Assembly (NCBI GenBank): GCA_947652115.1
Contig: OX393569.1
Coordinates: 413,509-477,508, forward strand
Length of the DNA stretch: 64,000 nucleotides
From: Blastomussa wellsi
Lineage: Eukaryota; Cnidaria; Anthozoa; Scleractinia; Plerogyridae
Reading direction: 5' to 3'
In this document: positions 47,271-58,800 of the stretch, piece by piece
How the letters are laid out: every line of letters starts with the position of its first letter
How positions within the stretch are numbered: the first letter of the stretch is position 1
Translations under genes and position numbers: made by a program
The notes under the pieces: model-generated
What the model was told of the DNA's origin: nothing
The model's database searches: none
Seen by the model: the letters and a program-made list of their open reading frames with translations, nothing else

Positions 47271-49502
47271 ATGTCGTACATCGAGACGTTTCTAATAGTC
47301 ATTTTATGGTTAAGAAACCCGGCAAGAGGCCAAAGATGGGTGTCGGCCGATTTGCTTCATACTAACACCATAGACAGGTTAGGTTAACTTATGGATAAAT
47401 ATACTAAAAAGCGTGTTTTGAACACGGTTTCGTGGTGGGCTTTGACCCGGGTCATATACTATAAGCCCACAAAATTGCGCGGCAAATCGCACGTCATGCA
47501 GAAGCGAAGCTTTTATGACGTGCTTTGTGTTGACGATATATATATATATTCATTTAGGAGAGAGCAGTAGAATTGTTCCACTATCCATACAAAAAGTATT
47601 CGTTCATATACACGCGACTATTTGAAGGTTTGAAACGAATTATTGCCAAGAGTATCATCACATTATCTGCTAACTATAATCACACAGTATGCAATGATCA
47701 TCCTACACAACATGATAAAAAGGAGAAATCTAAGCAAAGAGTTAGAGCAAACACTTCATAACAGTACCCTTGCGTAAAGTTCATGAATCAGGCAGTATTA
47801 TCATAACGCTCTTTTTTCTCTATGAATTATTTATGCAGAAATATTTTTAGAGCAAATCAGTCAAGGAAATAACTGTTAATTCCCTTCAAGAATTGATCCT
47901 GAAACGTTAAATTCTACCATAAAATGGATGAAGTAGAATAGGAGAGGTTTTTCTAGGCGTTCGGTTGGAAGGGAGAAGCTCTCAACTCGCCACTCTGTAT
48001 TTTATATTTTTTCGAAAAGAAGTTGTTCGATCTTGCGTTGGCGCGTCGGTTGTCACTAACTGATTTCAACGAAATCGACTTCAAGGCAAAAAGATATATA
48101 ATAGAAAATGAATCTTTTAGCTCGTGGGATCGACTATTTTTTTCGGAATCAGGGATCAAATTTTCCATATACCTCATCACGATCCTGTTATCATGGTCAT
48201 GACAAAATTGGCATGAGAAAAAGGCCACTTCCAAAAGGTTTTACGAAAGATAAAGGTGCGAAAGATAAATGTTAAATGCCTCTTTCCTGACTTACTTACT
48301 TTAAATTAATAAATGGTGGTCACCCAACTAGTTTAGCTTTTTAGTAATTTTGGGTGACCAGTTACTGTTACTGTATTTTTAATTCATTTATTTTGTAATT
48401 AGTATTAAGTTACTTTCACAGTACAAATAAACGTTGTTGTTGAGCGTCCAGTTACAAGAACGAATCAAATGAAGCGTGCGCGCGAAAAGGAATTTTGACA
48501 TTGAATTGATACATTGCTTGCGCTAAGATTTCAGTAATAACCAATCAGATTCTAGAATTTCTGCACTCTCTTATTTGGCCGTGTCTCACGTGGACTGGAA
48601 ACTAGCGAATTCACGAATTTGATTGGCTAAAATCGATATTGACCGCTGGCTAGATTTTCCGATCTAGACCGGCATCTAGATCGCTTGCATTTTGGGGTGA
48701 GAAAGTTACAAACAAAACAGGAACACATTGTCCGCTTTTCCTCTGAAAATACTAAATGGGCAATTAAAAAACCTTGGCAAACTTTTGCAAATTTAAGTTC
48801 AGCTCATCGGCCGTTCGCAAATTTAAGTTTCCGTTCGGCCATATAATAAACATCCTATTAACCGAGCTTAGCGGTCTGTATGGGAGAATCTTGACCTCGG
48901 TCGTGAGTATAGATCTCACTGCGTTCGGTCTGTACTCACGTACTCACGACCGAGGTCAAGATTCTCCCATACAGACGTCCCGCTCGGTTAACATAAGAGC
49001 TATGTACAGCTCAGATACATTTTCAGCAGCTGTTCTCTTTCCATTTGAAAAAAAAAGAGAGGAGACTCAGAGAGTCACAAAAAAGAACAATATAAGACAT
49101 TTCATAAAGAACGTTTAGTTAAAATGTTTAAATATATCTGCATATTTTTTCTTGTTTTATTAGCCTAATCATATATCAATAGAGAATGGCAGTCCTTGAA
49201 AATTCAAAATTCCTGTTTGTCGGCAAAAAGGTAATTTAAAATTGATAAGTAATGTACTACTTATCACATGACTAAAAAGCGTCACAGTCTCATTGGTTCA
49301 CTACTAGCTTCCAATCAAGGGTACTTTTCACCAGTGTGAGCCACCTGCTGAAATAAACGAAGGTGTAAAATAAATGAGAAAGAATATACAGAAATATGGC
49401 CTTGTGTCGCCTTTATCGGCCATTCATCTTCCACAACTTTTTCTCATCCCAGAACCACTCGCTTCATCCATAGGGGGTCATGCGAAAGGGGATTTCTCCT
49501 TC
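47271..49502. other. gene-free spacer
   Basis: It includes a (TA)n tract near 47537-47550, a GACCGAGG-family fold-back (48858-48991) and, at the right, the presumed 3' UTR of the repeat-protein gene, with AATAAA on the minus strand at 49156-49161. The short ORFs have no recognisable sequence. Confidence 0.5.
48858..48991. mobile_element. 134-bp fold-back, GACCGAGG family
   Basis: The left arm (TTAACCGAGC, GTCTGTATGGGAGAATC, TTGACCTCGGTCGTGAGTA) and the right arm (TACTCACGACCGAGGTC, AAGATTCTCCCATACAGAC, GCTCGGTTAA) are near-perfect inverses. The sequence would fold into one long hairpin. Confidence 0.8.
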
Positions 49503-52500
49503 TTAGTCACCACCGTCTGAAAAAGAGAGATAACGGCGTGTCCATTCATGCCGTAAGCACAGGTGACCTCGAACTTGGCGCCAAGTGAGTCCGTATTGAT
49601 CAGTAACTATATGATTGGGGCATGTTTATTTCGGACGGTAAATGGCAAAAACTTAATTAATTCTATAATGTCTGAGACGTCACTATGACAACGCGTCTCC
49701 TGAACTAGCACTAATTTTGTTACTAACCTGACAAATGGGCTGGTCCGGAATTCTGGGGTATAATGGAAGGACTAATACCATAATTCATCAAAGGTCTGAT
49801 ATTATCACTGTCAGACACGGGAGATCTGTTTCCACTGTTCATCAAGGGCCTCATGTTTGCAGTGGTAGACACGCGAGATCTGTTTGCATTGTTCGTCAAG
49901 GGTCTGATGTTTGCTGTGGTGGACACGGAAGGGCTGTTTCCACTATTCATCAAGGGTCTGATGTTTGCACTGGTAGACACGGGGGATCTGTTTCCAGTGT
50001 TCATCAAGGGTCTGATGTTTGCACTGGTAGACATGGGAGATCTGTTTCCACTGTTCATCAAGCGTCTGATATTACTTGTGGTTGACACGGGAGATCTGTT
50101 TCCACTGTTCATCAAGGGTCTGATGTTGGCTCCAGTATAGACGGGAGATCTGTTTGGACTGTTCATCAAGGGTCTGATATTATTAGTGGTAAACACAGGA
50201 GATCTGTTTCCACTGTTCATCAAGGGTCTGATATTATTAGTGGTAGACACAGGAGATCTATTTCCACTGTTCATCAGGGGTCTGATATTATTAGTGGCAG
50301 ACACAGGAGATCTGTTTCCACTGTTCATTAAGGGTCTGATATTACTAGTGGTAGACACGGGAGATCTGTTTCCACTGTTCATCAAGGGTCTGATATTATT
50401 AGTGGTAGACACGAGAGATCTGTTTCCACTGTCCATCAAGGGTCTGATATTACTAGTGGTAGACACGGGAGGTCTGTTTCCACTGTTCATCAAGGGCCTG
50501 ATATTACTTGTGGTAGACACGGGAGATCTGTTTGGACTGTTCATCAAGGGTCTGATATTACTTGTGGTAGACACGGGAGATCTGTTTGGACTGTTCATCA
50601 AGGGTCTGATATTACTAGTGGTAGACACGGGAGGTCTGTTTCCACTGTTCATCAAGGGCCTGATATTACTTGTGGTAGACACGGGAGATCTGTTTGGACT
50701 GTTCATCAAGGGTCTGATATTACTTGTGGTAGACACGGGAGATCTGTTTGGACTGTTCATCAAGGGCCTGATATTACTAGTGGTAGACACAGGAGATCTG
50801 TTTCCACTGTTCATCAAGGGCCTGATATTACTTGTGGTAGACACGGGAGATCTGTTTCCACTGTTCATTAAGGGTCTGATATTACTAGTGGCAGACACAG
50901 GAGATCTGTTTCCACTGTTCATTAAGGGTCTGATATTATTAGTGGTAGACACGGGGGATCTGTTTCCACTGTTCATCAAGGGTCTGATATTACTAGTGGT
51001 AGGCACAGGAGATCTGTTTCCACTGTTCATCAAGGGCCTGATATTACTTGTGGTAGACACAGGAGATCTGTTTCCACTGTTCATCAAGGGTCTGATATTA
51101 TTAGTGGTAGACACGGGAGATCTGTTTCCACTGTTCATCAAGGGTCTGATATTACTAGTGGTAGGCACAGGAGATCTGTTTCCACTGTTCATCAAGGGCC
51201 TGATATTACTTGTGGTAGACACAGGAGATCTGTTTCCACTGTTCATTAAGGGTCTGATATTACTTGTGGCAGACACAGGATATCTGTTTCCACTGTTCAT
51301 CAAGGGTCTGATATTATTAGTGGTAGACACGGGAGATCTATTTCCACTGTTCATCAAGGGTCTGATATTATTAGTGGTAGACACAGGAGATCTATTTCCA
51401 CTGTTCATCAAGGGTCTGATATTATTAGTGGTAGGCACAGGAGATCTATTTCCACTGTTCATCAAGGGTCTGATATTATTAGTGGTAGACACAGGAGATC
51501 TGTTTCCACTGTCCATCAAGGGTCTGATATTACTAGTGGCAGACACAGGAGATCTGTTTCCACTGTTCATCAAGGGTCTGATATTATTAGTGGTAGACAC
51601 AGGAGATCTATTTCCACTGTTCATCAAGGGTCTGATATTATTAGTGGTAGACACAGGAGATCTGTTTCCACTGTTCATCAAGGGCCTGATATTACTAGTG
51701 GTAGACACAGGAGATCTGTTTCCACTGTTCATCAAGGGTCTGATATTATTAGTGGTAGGCACGGGAGATCTATTTCCACTGTTCATTAAGGGTCTGATAT
51801 TACTTGTGGTAGACACGGGAGATCTGCTTCCACTGTTCATCAAGGGCCTGATATTACTAGTGGTAGACACGGGAGATCTGTTTCCACTGTTCGTCAAGGG
51901 CCTTATATTACTAGTGGTAGACACGGGAGATCTGTTTCCACTGTTCATCAAGGGTCTGATATTACTAGTGGTAGACACGGGAGATCTGTTTCCACTGTTC
52001 ATCAAGGGTCTGATATTATTAGTGGTAGACACGGGAGATCTATTTCCACTGTTCATCAAGGGTCTGATATTACTAGTGGTAGACACGGGAGATGAGTTTC
52101 CACTGTTCATCAAGGGTCTGATATTAGCACTGGTAGACACGTGAGATCTGTTTCCATTGTTCATCAAGGGCCTGATATTAGCCCTGGTAGACACGGGTAA
52201 TCTGTCCACATTGTTCGTCAAAGATCTGATGTTATCGCTTGTTGGCATGGAAGATCCCGCGCCATTGTTTATCGAGTTTGTAATATTAGTACTGTCTGAT
52301 GCGCGAAGTCTCGTGCCACTTCTGTCAACCGGAAGGTGGTGACTGCTGTCATTGTTGTTGGTCGCTGATGACCTGGTATCGTACCAATGTCTAACTTCCG
52401 GGAAATTCTGTAATGGTAAAAAAAATTGACATTATTTCAGACGAAATATTTTAACTGTCCTTGTGCAATAATGGGATATGGCAAGGATTCGAACCTATAC

Positions 52501-54518
52501 TCTTGATTACTAAGGCAGCGTTCCACCCATTGTACCACGCCCCCGTAATATAAAACCTCAGGGAGATATAACCTGCGATCAGGCATTCTTCTTATTATTT
52601 TTTTTCAGCAGAAAAAGGTAAAAATAAGAACGCCTGATCTCAGGTAGCGGGAGATAATGATTTATGAACTGTACCATAGCGGTTTTATAAGTGAGTTCTG
52701 AGTGCCAAAGTCATGGCTAATGCTCGTGGATAATGCTAATGCTCACTGAGAAGTCATTTCATTTTAAATTGAACTCGGTCTCAGTTAAATATATTCGACT
52801 GAGAGTCGAGGTTAACTAGAATGCGTAAGGGTAGAAAGGTTAGCTGGAGTATTCGATGGGTTCAAATTTGCCATACAGTTGCATCAGTCAAAGATAACTC
52901 AACGGTAGGTCATTGAACCTTGATTTGTTCGGGGCAACTTGCTTATGCTTATGCCGACCTCTACTTGCCTAATGAGGGCCAAGCAAGCATTTCTATTGTC
53001 AGGAGCTTATCACCTAGAAGCGTGCAAATCTCGAAATTCGTTTGAAACTATGCTGTCGATTATTCCCGTCCAATCAGAATCGCTGAACCAGTTTTGCCCT
53101 TTTAAGGAATTCAAATTTTGCTGCTCTTTGCAAGCGATGCAGAAATGGCGTCTGCTTGCCGCCGCGTTTGGACGAATTTCTGATATTTCTGATATTTCCG
53201 TTTCTGTCTGTCTGAAAGGTCATTTGCCGGTTTTTCAGCTTATTATTTAACGAAGAAGATTCTCAGTCAAAGGTTTAGGAGGGATTAGCTTCAACTGCAT
53301 CCATATATAATGTTTGACTTTCCTTTACTGCCGAAATGCACGCGCAAAATGGCGTAAAGAACTTAAAAGGAATGCTTTCAGTAAAGGAAAGAAATTAACC
53401 TTTATCCGTAAAAAGCTAAAATGTTAAGGTAGGATATTAAGTATTTCTACTCCAGACTGAATGCTCGCAGCATCTTATCTCAATCATTTAATTCGCGGGC
53501 ACCAATCGATCTTGCTGAAGAATATTGCACCTGTTTGGTCACAAGAACCCATATTGTGCCATTTGACAGTCCAATTGAACTTTCTCAAGTTGTCAATTAG
53601 GCTAGAACGCGCTGTAAGTTCATGTCAGAAAGATATCATGCACTTACTAAGTTAGTGCGACAGTTCGGGTCGAACAGGCCCGAACCAGTCGATCTGCTAA
53701 AGTCCAGTGCATTAACCTATCCTTGACTTGCTAAAGAGTATTGCATCTGTTTGGTCACAAGAACCCACATTGTGCCATTTGACAGTCCAATTGAACTTTC
53801 TCAAGTTTTCAATTAGGCTAGAACGCGCTGTAAGTTCATGTCAGTAAGATATCATGCACTTACTAAGCCAGACTACCCCCCCCCCCAGCTCCCAAGTGCC
53901 ATAACTTAGTCCATTTATTTGCGCGAGTACTAATTTCTAGTGAAATGTTCAGGGCTTTATTTCCATTTGAAAAAATAAGGATATGATTTGCTTACCGGGG
54001 CCTCTGTACTTTGTGTGCTGTAGTTATTGCCGTTTGATATTCCACTGCGAAGAAGAATAATTACACGACAGTTCAATTGCTATCCTTTATATCTCGTCGT
54101 GGTTGATTTCAATTAAAAATATAGAGCAAGGCGCAACGCATTTTTAACTTTTTTTGCTCATTTTATAATTAGCTTTCGCTGCAAGATTGAGTCTCAGACG
54201 TTAATTGCTTTCAGGACAGCAGTTCGCATACAGATAAACGGGATTACAGCTGAAGTGACCAATGAAAAAAATAATAGAGTTATGAAACAGCGTTCGTGGA
54301 ACAATAGTTCCAAACCAACAGTTCAAGATGTTATAACGCTCTCAACCAAGAAATTTTTCGCTCCCGTTTTGCTTGCTAGCAGTAAGTCAAAAAATGGAAA
54401 CTGACGTAACTTACCTTTCCAAAATAATGTTCCGCTGCGATTCTAAATTGCTCAAGTAAAGATAGCGAACCAGTTCATGGACGGCTAAAAAACTGCACCA
54501 AGCAGTTACAAGCACCAT
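49503..54518 (-). CDS. novel 18-residue tandem-repeat protein, probably secreted or membrane-anchored
   Basis: Four exons (high to low): 54518-54415, 54044-53996, 52407-49728, 49516-49503. All junctions are GT-AG and the frame closes to 948 residues ending in ...DGGD. The N-terminus (MVLVTAWCSFLAVHELVRYL) is hydrophobic and could be a signal peptide or anchor. About 110 residues of Asn/Ser/Thr-rich sequence follow, then 46 gap-free copies of a unit close to NIRPLMNSGNRSPVSTTS (genomic 49753-52236). Each unit has two Arg, no Lys, no Cys and almost no acidic residues, so the protein is strongly basic. Most units carry NRS (a sequon, weakened by the following Pro) and several Ser/Thr. If the exon 3 donor is skipped, the protein stops at TAG three residues later. 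No family was recognised; a structural, matrix or adhesive role is possible but not shown. Confidence 0.75.
49753..52236 (-). repeat. 54-bp coding tandem array, 46 units
   Basis: The spacing is exactly 54 bases throughout, so no unit has an indel. Variants (CTAGTGG, TTAGTGG, CTTGTGG; GACACGGG, GGCACAGG on the plus strand) recur in patterns. A three-unit block of 162 bases is duplicated at about 50467-50790, and the rare GGTAGGCACAGG variant reappears 162 bases apart near 50999 and 51161. This is the signature of unequal exchange or conversion. Confidence 0.95.
52471..52544 (-). pseudogene. tRNA-like sequence (decayed tRNA or tRNA-derived SINE head)
   Basis: Read on the minus strand it has an A-box-like TGGTACAATGGGTGG and a perfect B-box GGTTCGAATCC about 30 bases later, at tRNA spacing. 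The acceptor arms do not pair well and no normal seven-base anticodon loop could be drawn, so it is probably not a functional tRNA. It lies in intron 2 of the repeat-protein gene. Confidence 0.45.
53511..53867. repeat. direct duplication of about 141 bp
   Basis: The segment at 53511-53651 (CTGTTTGGTCACAAGAACCC, TGACAGTCCAATTGAACTTT, CTAGAACGCGCTGTAAGTTC) recurs at 53727-53867 with few changes, period 216 bases. Both copies are in intron 2 of the repeat-protein gene. Confidence 0.85.
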
Positions 54519-54750
54519 CTTCACATCTCGTACAAAAATTTTCAAATTTCTTTCGTTTCAAGACAGTGCGCGCGTCATTCAAATTACGCTAACGGTAGAC
54601 GCGCGCGCGCAGTGTTCATCATTCGAAGCTCTAAGAACGTGCATAAAGCTGAACTGCAGTTAGGTAAGAAAGAATTTTATTTTTCCTGTTAGTTTTGATG
54701 GACAGCTATATAATAATAAATTTATAATAACTATACATACTAAATGAATT

Positions 54751-55118
54751 CCAGTTGAAACTAGGATCGCTGAGCCACCAGCGTTGTATCTATCGAATTA
54801 GAGTGAATTTACTTTTTTCTTTAAATTAAAACCAAAAGTATATATATTTTCAAAGGCGACAGACCACAATCTCAATGTTGGCTCCTGTAAAAGATATCCA
54901 ATTGCCATAACCGTTCATCATTAGGATCCTGAAAGCAATGCCAGTTGAAACTAGGATCACTGAGCCACCAGCGTTGTATCTATCGAATTAGAGTGAATTT
55001 ACTTTGTTCTTTAAATTAAAACCAAAAGTATATATATTTTCAAAGGCGACAGACCACAATCTCAATGTTGGCTCCTGTAAAAGATATCCAATTGCCATAA
55101 CCGTTCATCATTAGGATG
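54751..55118. repeat. tandem duplication, period 190 bp
   Basis: The block starting CCAGTTGAAACTAGGATC at 54751 and ending CCGTTCATCATTAGGAT recurs from 54941 with only a few substitutions, separated by about 12 bases. It is just upstream of the first exon of the repeat-protein gene. Confidence 0.92.
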
Positions 55119-55471
55119 CCTAAAATGCTTGTAATTCCACAATTGGTTTCGGCTCCATTAAATCCTATACCAATTGCAGAACATTTCAGGTGAAGCTAGC
55201 CACGATGTGAGCACAGTTACTGACAAGAAAAAGTAATAAGGAAAACAACGAAAAATAAATTAAACCGTTAAATTGCGAACTAAGCATACACATCAACTAA
55301 ATAAACCAAACACGCGCACCACATACGAAAATACGCGCGCGCGCCTTCAAATCCAAATGAAGGACCCGGAAGCAGCGCGTATAAATGAATTAGAGTTACA
55401 AAGACGACGTGTGTATGTTATCCTTCAATTGGTAGTTTTCAGGTTTTTGGTATATTCGTCAGGTCCTGTTG

Positions 55472-55837
55472 CAATCTCGTCCCCAGAGCCCGCTTTTCTT
55501 TTGGTCAGCACCAAGAACACGGACTCCGGCCTTGCCCTAAGCCTTGGCCAGCACCGATTTTTGGAGCATGCGCAGATTAAGCGAAAAATATTGTGAATCT
55601 GCGCAGAACAGTCGGAAGTCCGTGAAATGCGTACTACCCATTCTCGTCCCCAGAGGCCGCGATCCTTTTGGACAGCACCAAGAATCGCGACCTCTGGGAA
55701 GATCCGCGATTCACGGACTTCCCGTCACACTTGGTTGAAAGCTACAAATAGTTGCTTAGGGGGGGGGGGGGGGGGGGGGTCAGAGTCCGTGTTCTTGGTG
55801 CTGACCAAGAGTAAGGCGGGCTCTGGGGACGAGATTG
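55472..55837. mobile_element. nested fold-back (MITE within MITE)
   Basis: The outer ends (CAATCTCGTCCCCAGAGCCC ... CAAGAACACGGACTC and GAGTCCGTGTTCTTG ... GGGCTCTGGGGACGAGATTG) are inverted repeats of about 55 bases. Inside lies a second inverted repeat (GGAAGTCCGTGAA ... TTCACGGACTTCC) with a related CTCGTCCCCAGAGG phrase, and a G-run of about 20. The two layers use similar wording, so one family inserted into its own relative or duplicated internally. Confidence 0.75.
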
Positions 55838-58800
55838 GTCCTATTCTCACCAGGGATTCCTTCAAACAATGGCGAATTTCAGCATGTTACGTGACTCCAA
55901 ATCCCTGGAATTTTAGCATGAGAATGGTTACGCAACCTTTGACACGTTTTTTGGCTATATAATCTTATTCCGGTGCGGTCAGTCCTTTATAACCTCAAAA
56001 GTCCTTTCCACGGCGTTTGGGGAAGTTTAGCTAAGTGCGCCCCTCCCTCCTCCCCGCAGCGATGATAGCGCCTACGCTCCAGGTAGCTACCTGCTCACTT
56101 CCGCCTCGGGCTGGCCTTTCCCATATCTTGTAACATCCTTGAGGCTTTGTTTGTGGGTAGCCCTGGTGAGAATATATTACTGTTGTGGTGAGAGGTGCGA
56201 AACAGGCCGGAAGCGCGTGGCTTGGACCGAATGTTCTTACTTGATGCTTTAAATTGAGGTAATGAGATCATTTTAATCCTAATTAATTAAAATATTTAAT
56301 TTTAATGAGATGAAGATATCAACTTATATTTACAAGGCTGACCCTGTTATAATTTCATGCGATAAGATCGTTGAAGTAAATTCATCCTGTTTATTCATTT
56401 CTTTATCTGTTGTCGTAATCTCTTTCACTCTTCTAGCCATCTCGGCATCGTCATCTTTCCTTTTCTTCTCGGATTATCTTTCACAGTCCATTTTATGGCT
56501 CCAGGCAGTTCCTGTGTTTTGCATATGTGCCATTGTCCACATTAAGTAGGAATCAGAAAGACGTATCAAACTTTGTACCTTAACTGCCTTTTTTTATCAC
56601 TTATTTCCCTTGCACCCCAGTCAGCCACGCCTTGAAAACAACTTGCAGCGATGCATTTACTTCATAAAACAATTTTTATCATTTCTACACCATCGAAAAT
56701 GGAGGATTTCCCGTCCAAAAATATATTTTACACAGTTGTCTTACTTTATAAAATACGTTTCCCGCAAGTATTTTCCTGTCCAAAGACTTGAAGGGTCTGT
56801 TTGTTGACTAGCTGCAAAGCAAAGTTGTCATTATTATTTCTCAAGATAATGAGCATTATTAACACTGTCTTTACTATTCAGTTCACTTGTTCAGGGAACT
56901 GGAGTCACTAATGACATCCTAAAGGACCATAAATTCACCCTTTGCATTGATGGTTTCGTTTGGTCACTGTTTCTTTTCATGGCCTGAAACATAATTTTTC
57001 AACATTTCAAATTGTCATGTTTGAAGATGCTTTTGAAACACTGGATTATCAATTTTTATTTAACTGATCTTAACCAACTGACTGATAAACGGCTGATATG
57101 TACACATGAGAAATGCAAATGTTTTTCTGTTGTCGTTACCGTGCGTAAAAAGCACTTTTGAAAATGTAATATTTAGATATCGCATTCGAAGTTCAGGCTC
57201 ATGTAGTGACCAACATAGAGAAATCAGCCACGTACTCGCATTGATTTTGAAAACATTGGAACCAGAACTGGACTGTCAAACCACTATGGAAGCTAAATCT
57301 CGACAACCTCACGAAAACTGCTTGATAATCTCTGCTACTCCGGTTGCTACTTGAACTAGGTTTAGAGTAATTCGATCACTAGTTTGCAATATTTTTCCAC
57401 TGACTAACGTGGACATGTACCACAAAAAACTGATGAACTATATGGCGCAAAATATTGCCAGGTATGCAACGACCGCAAATCCTCAGTGTAAATGAAAGTG
57501 GGCTGTTTTCCTAGCTAGGGCGCGAGACAACTAGTGGCTAAAGGCACAAGCAGATAGGAATAACATTTTATTGGAAGTTGCTGACTGATTAAGAAATTTT
57601 TAAGTTCACAACGATCTGTTATGATAATAGCAGTGAACTTTGATTTGCAACAGTCGGGTGATGGCCACGGGTTTTTGAAGTCGGAAAAGATCACGCACTT
57701 GCGTCAACGATAAGATCATCCCACATACCAGACATACCTCAAGTAAATCTGAAGAGCTTATCAGTTTGGTCCGAGAGGTTATTAAAACCTGCTAGTTCAT
57801 TCGTCACGTTATCTACCTTATCTTCCGGTTAGTTCTATTGCCTCTTATTATTTAACACGACGTGCTTGTAAACTTGGTGAAACTGTGATAATCATTCAGG
57901 AAAAAATAAAAAAAAAATCACTTGAATGCAATCTACGCTTTGCCAGCCCTGCCACGAATACAGGAAAAGAGTTGCTTTATTAATACTCGATGTCCAAAAC
58001 GCTCGGAAGCAACTAGTAGCCTATGCAGGAAAGCAAACCAAAATTAAAGCGCCGCTTGTAATAAAATAGTCACTGTTAAGGCCGCCAGGAGCAAGCTTTA
58101 CTCTTTAGCGTACACAGAATGGGGTATAGGGGGGATGTGCGCGCCGCTGGACAGGGCGTATGGATTTTTTTACCCCCTTGAACAGGCGCCGGGGTACCTA
58201 CATATCACAAGAGAACGCTTCCAAAATTACTAGTAGAAGTCGTAAAAATGCCAGCAAAAACAAGGCATTTCTCCTTGACTATAATGAAGAGGTAGGAAAC
58301 TCTAGGAAACCGTTTGTTCAGAGTTGTTTTAAAGTATTTCCCAGCTTTCTGATCTCTTGTAACTCTAGCTATTCCCGGATTCCTTGGGCTTATGGAACTG
58401 GGAAAAACTGCCGGGGTACTTTGCCGTATATATTAGCCCGTTTTTTGTCAGGCTTAATCCAATTGCGATTTTGACGGTATAAAGATGTAGCTTGTCACGT
58501 GAACCTGTCCTGCTTAGGGCAAAAAAGAAGTCAGAAACAAAGTTAAAGACTATCCGGTTAACCATGGTTCAAAGTTTAGTTAATGAACGTGGGAACAAAA
58601 AATACAAAGCGGCTTTTTTGTGACATGTGATCACAAGTTTTTAGGCTGCATGGAAGCCTAATAGAAAACCTGAGGGAACTCTTTCTACTAGATGGTCGGA
58701 ATTGTTTTTACAGTCAACAAAATCTTCCGGGATCGGAACCGATGGCAGAACTTGGTTCCAACGTAGACTTTAAGTTCAGTAAGTTGTCAGCCGCATCAAA

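Noticed and set aside
50186..52144. Plus-strand ORF of 652 codons through the 54-bp array
   Set aside because: It has no upstream or downstream exon support, and the minus-strand frame joins four exons with matching phases. Treated as a shadow of the repeat.
55273..55596. Plus-strand ORF of 107 codons containing an Arg-rich helix
   Set aside because: Half of it lies in the nested fold-back element, and the part before it (from ATG 55357) has no partner exon. It could be a stray first exon, but evidence is too thin.
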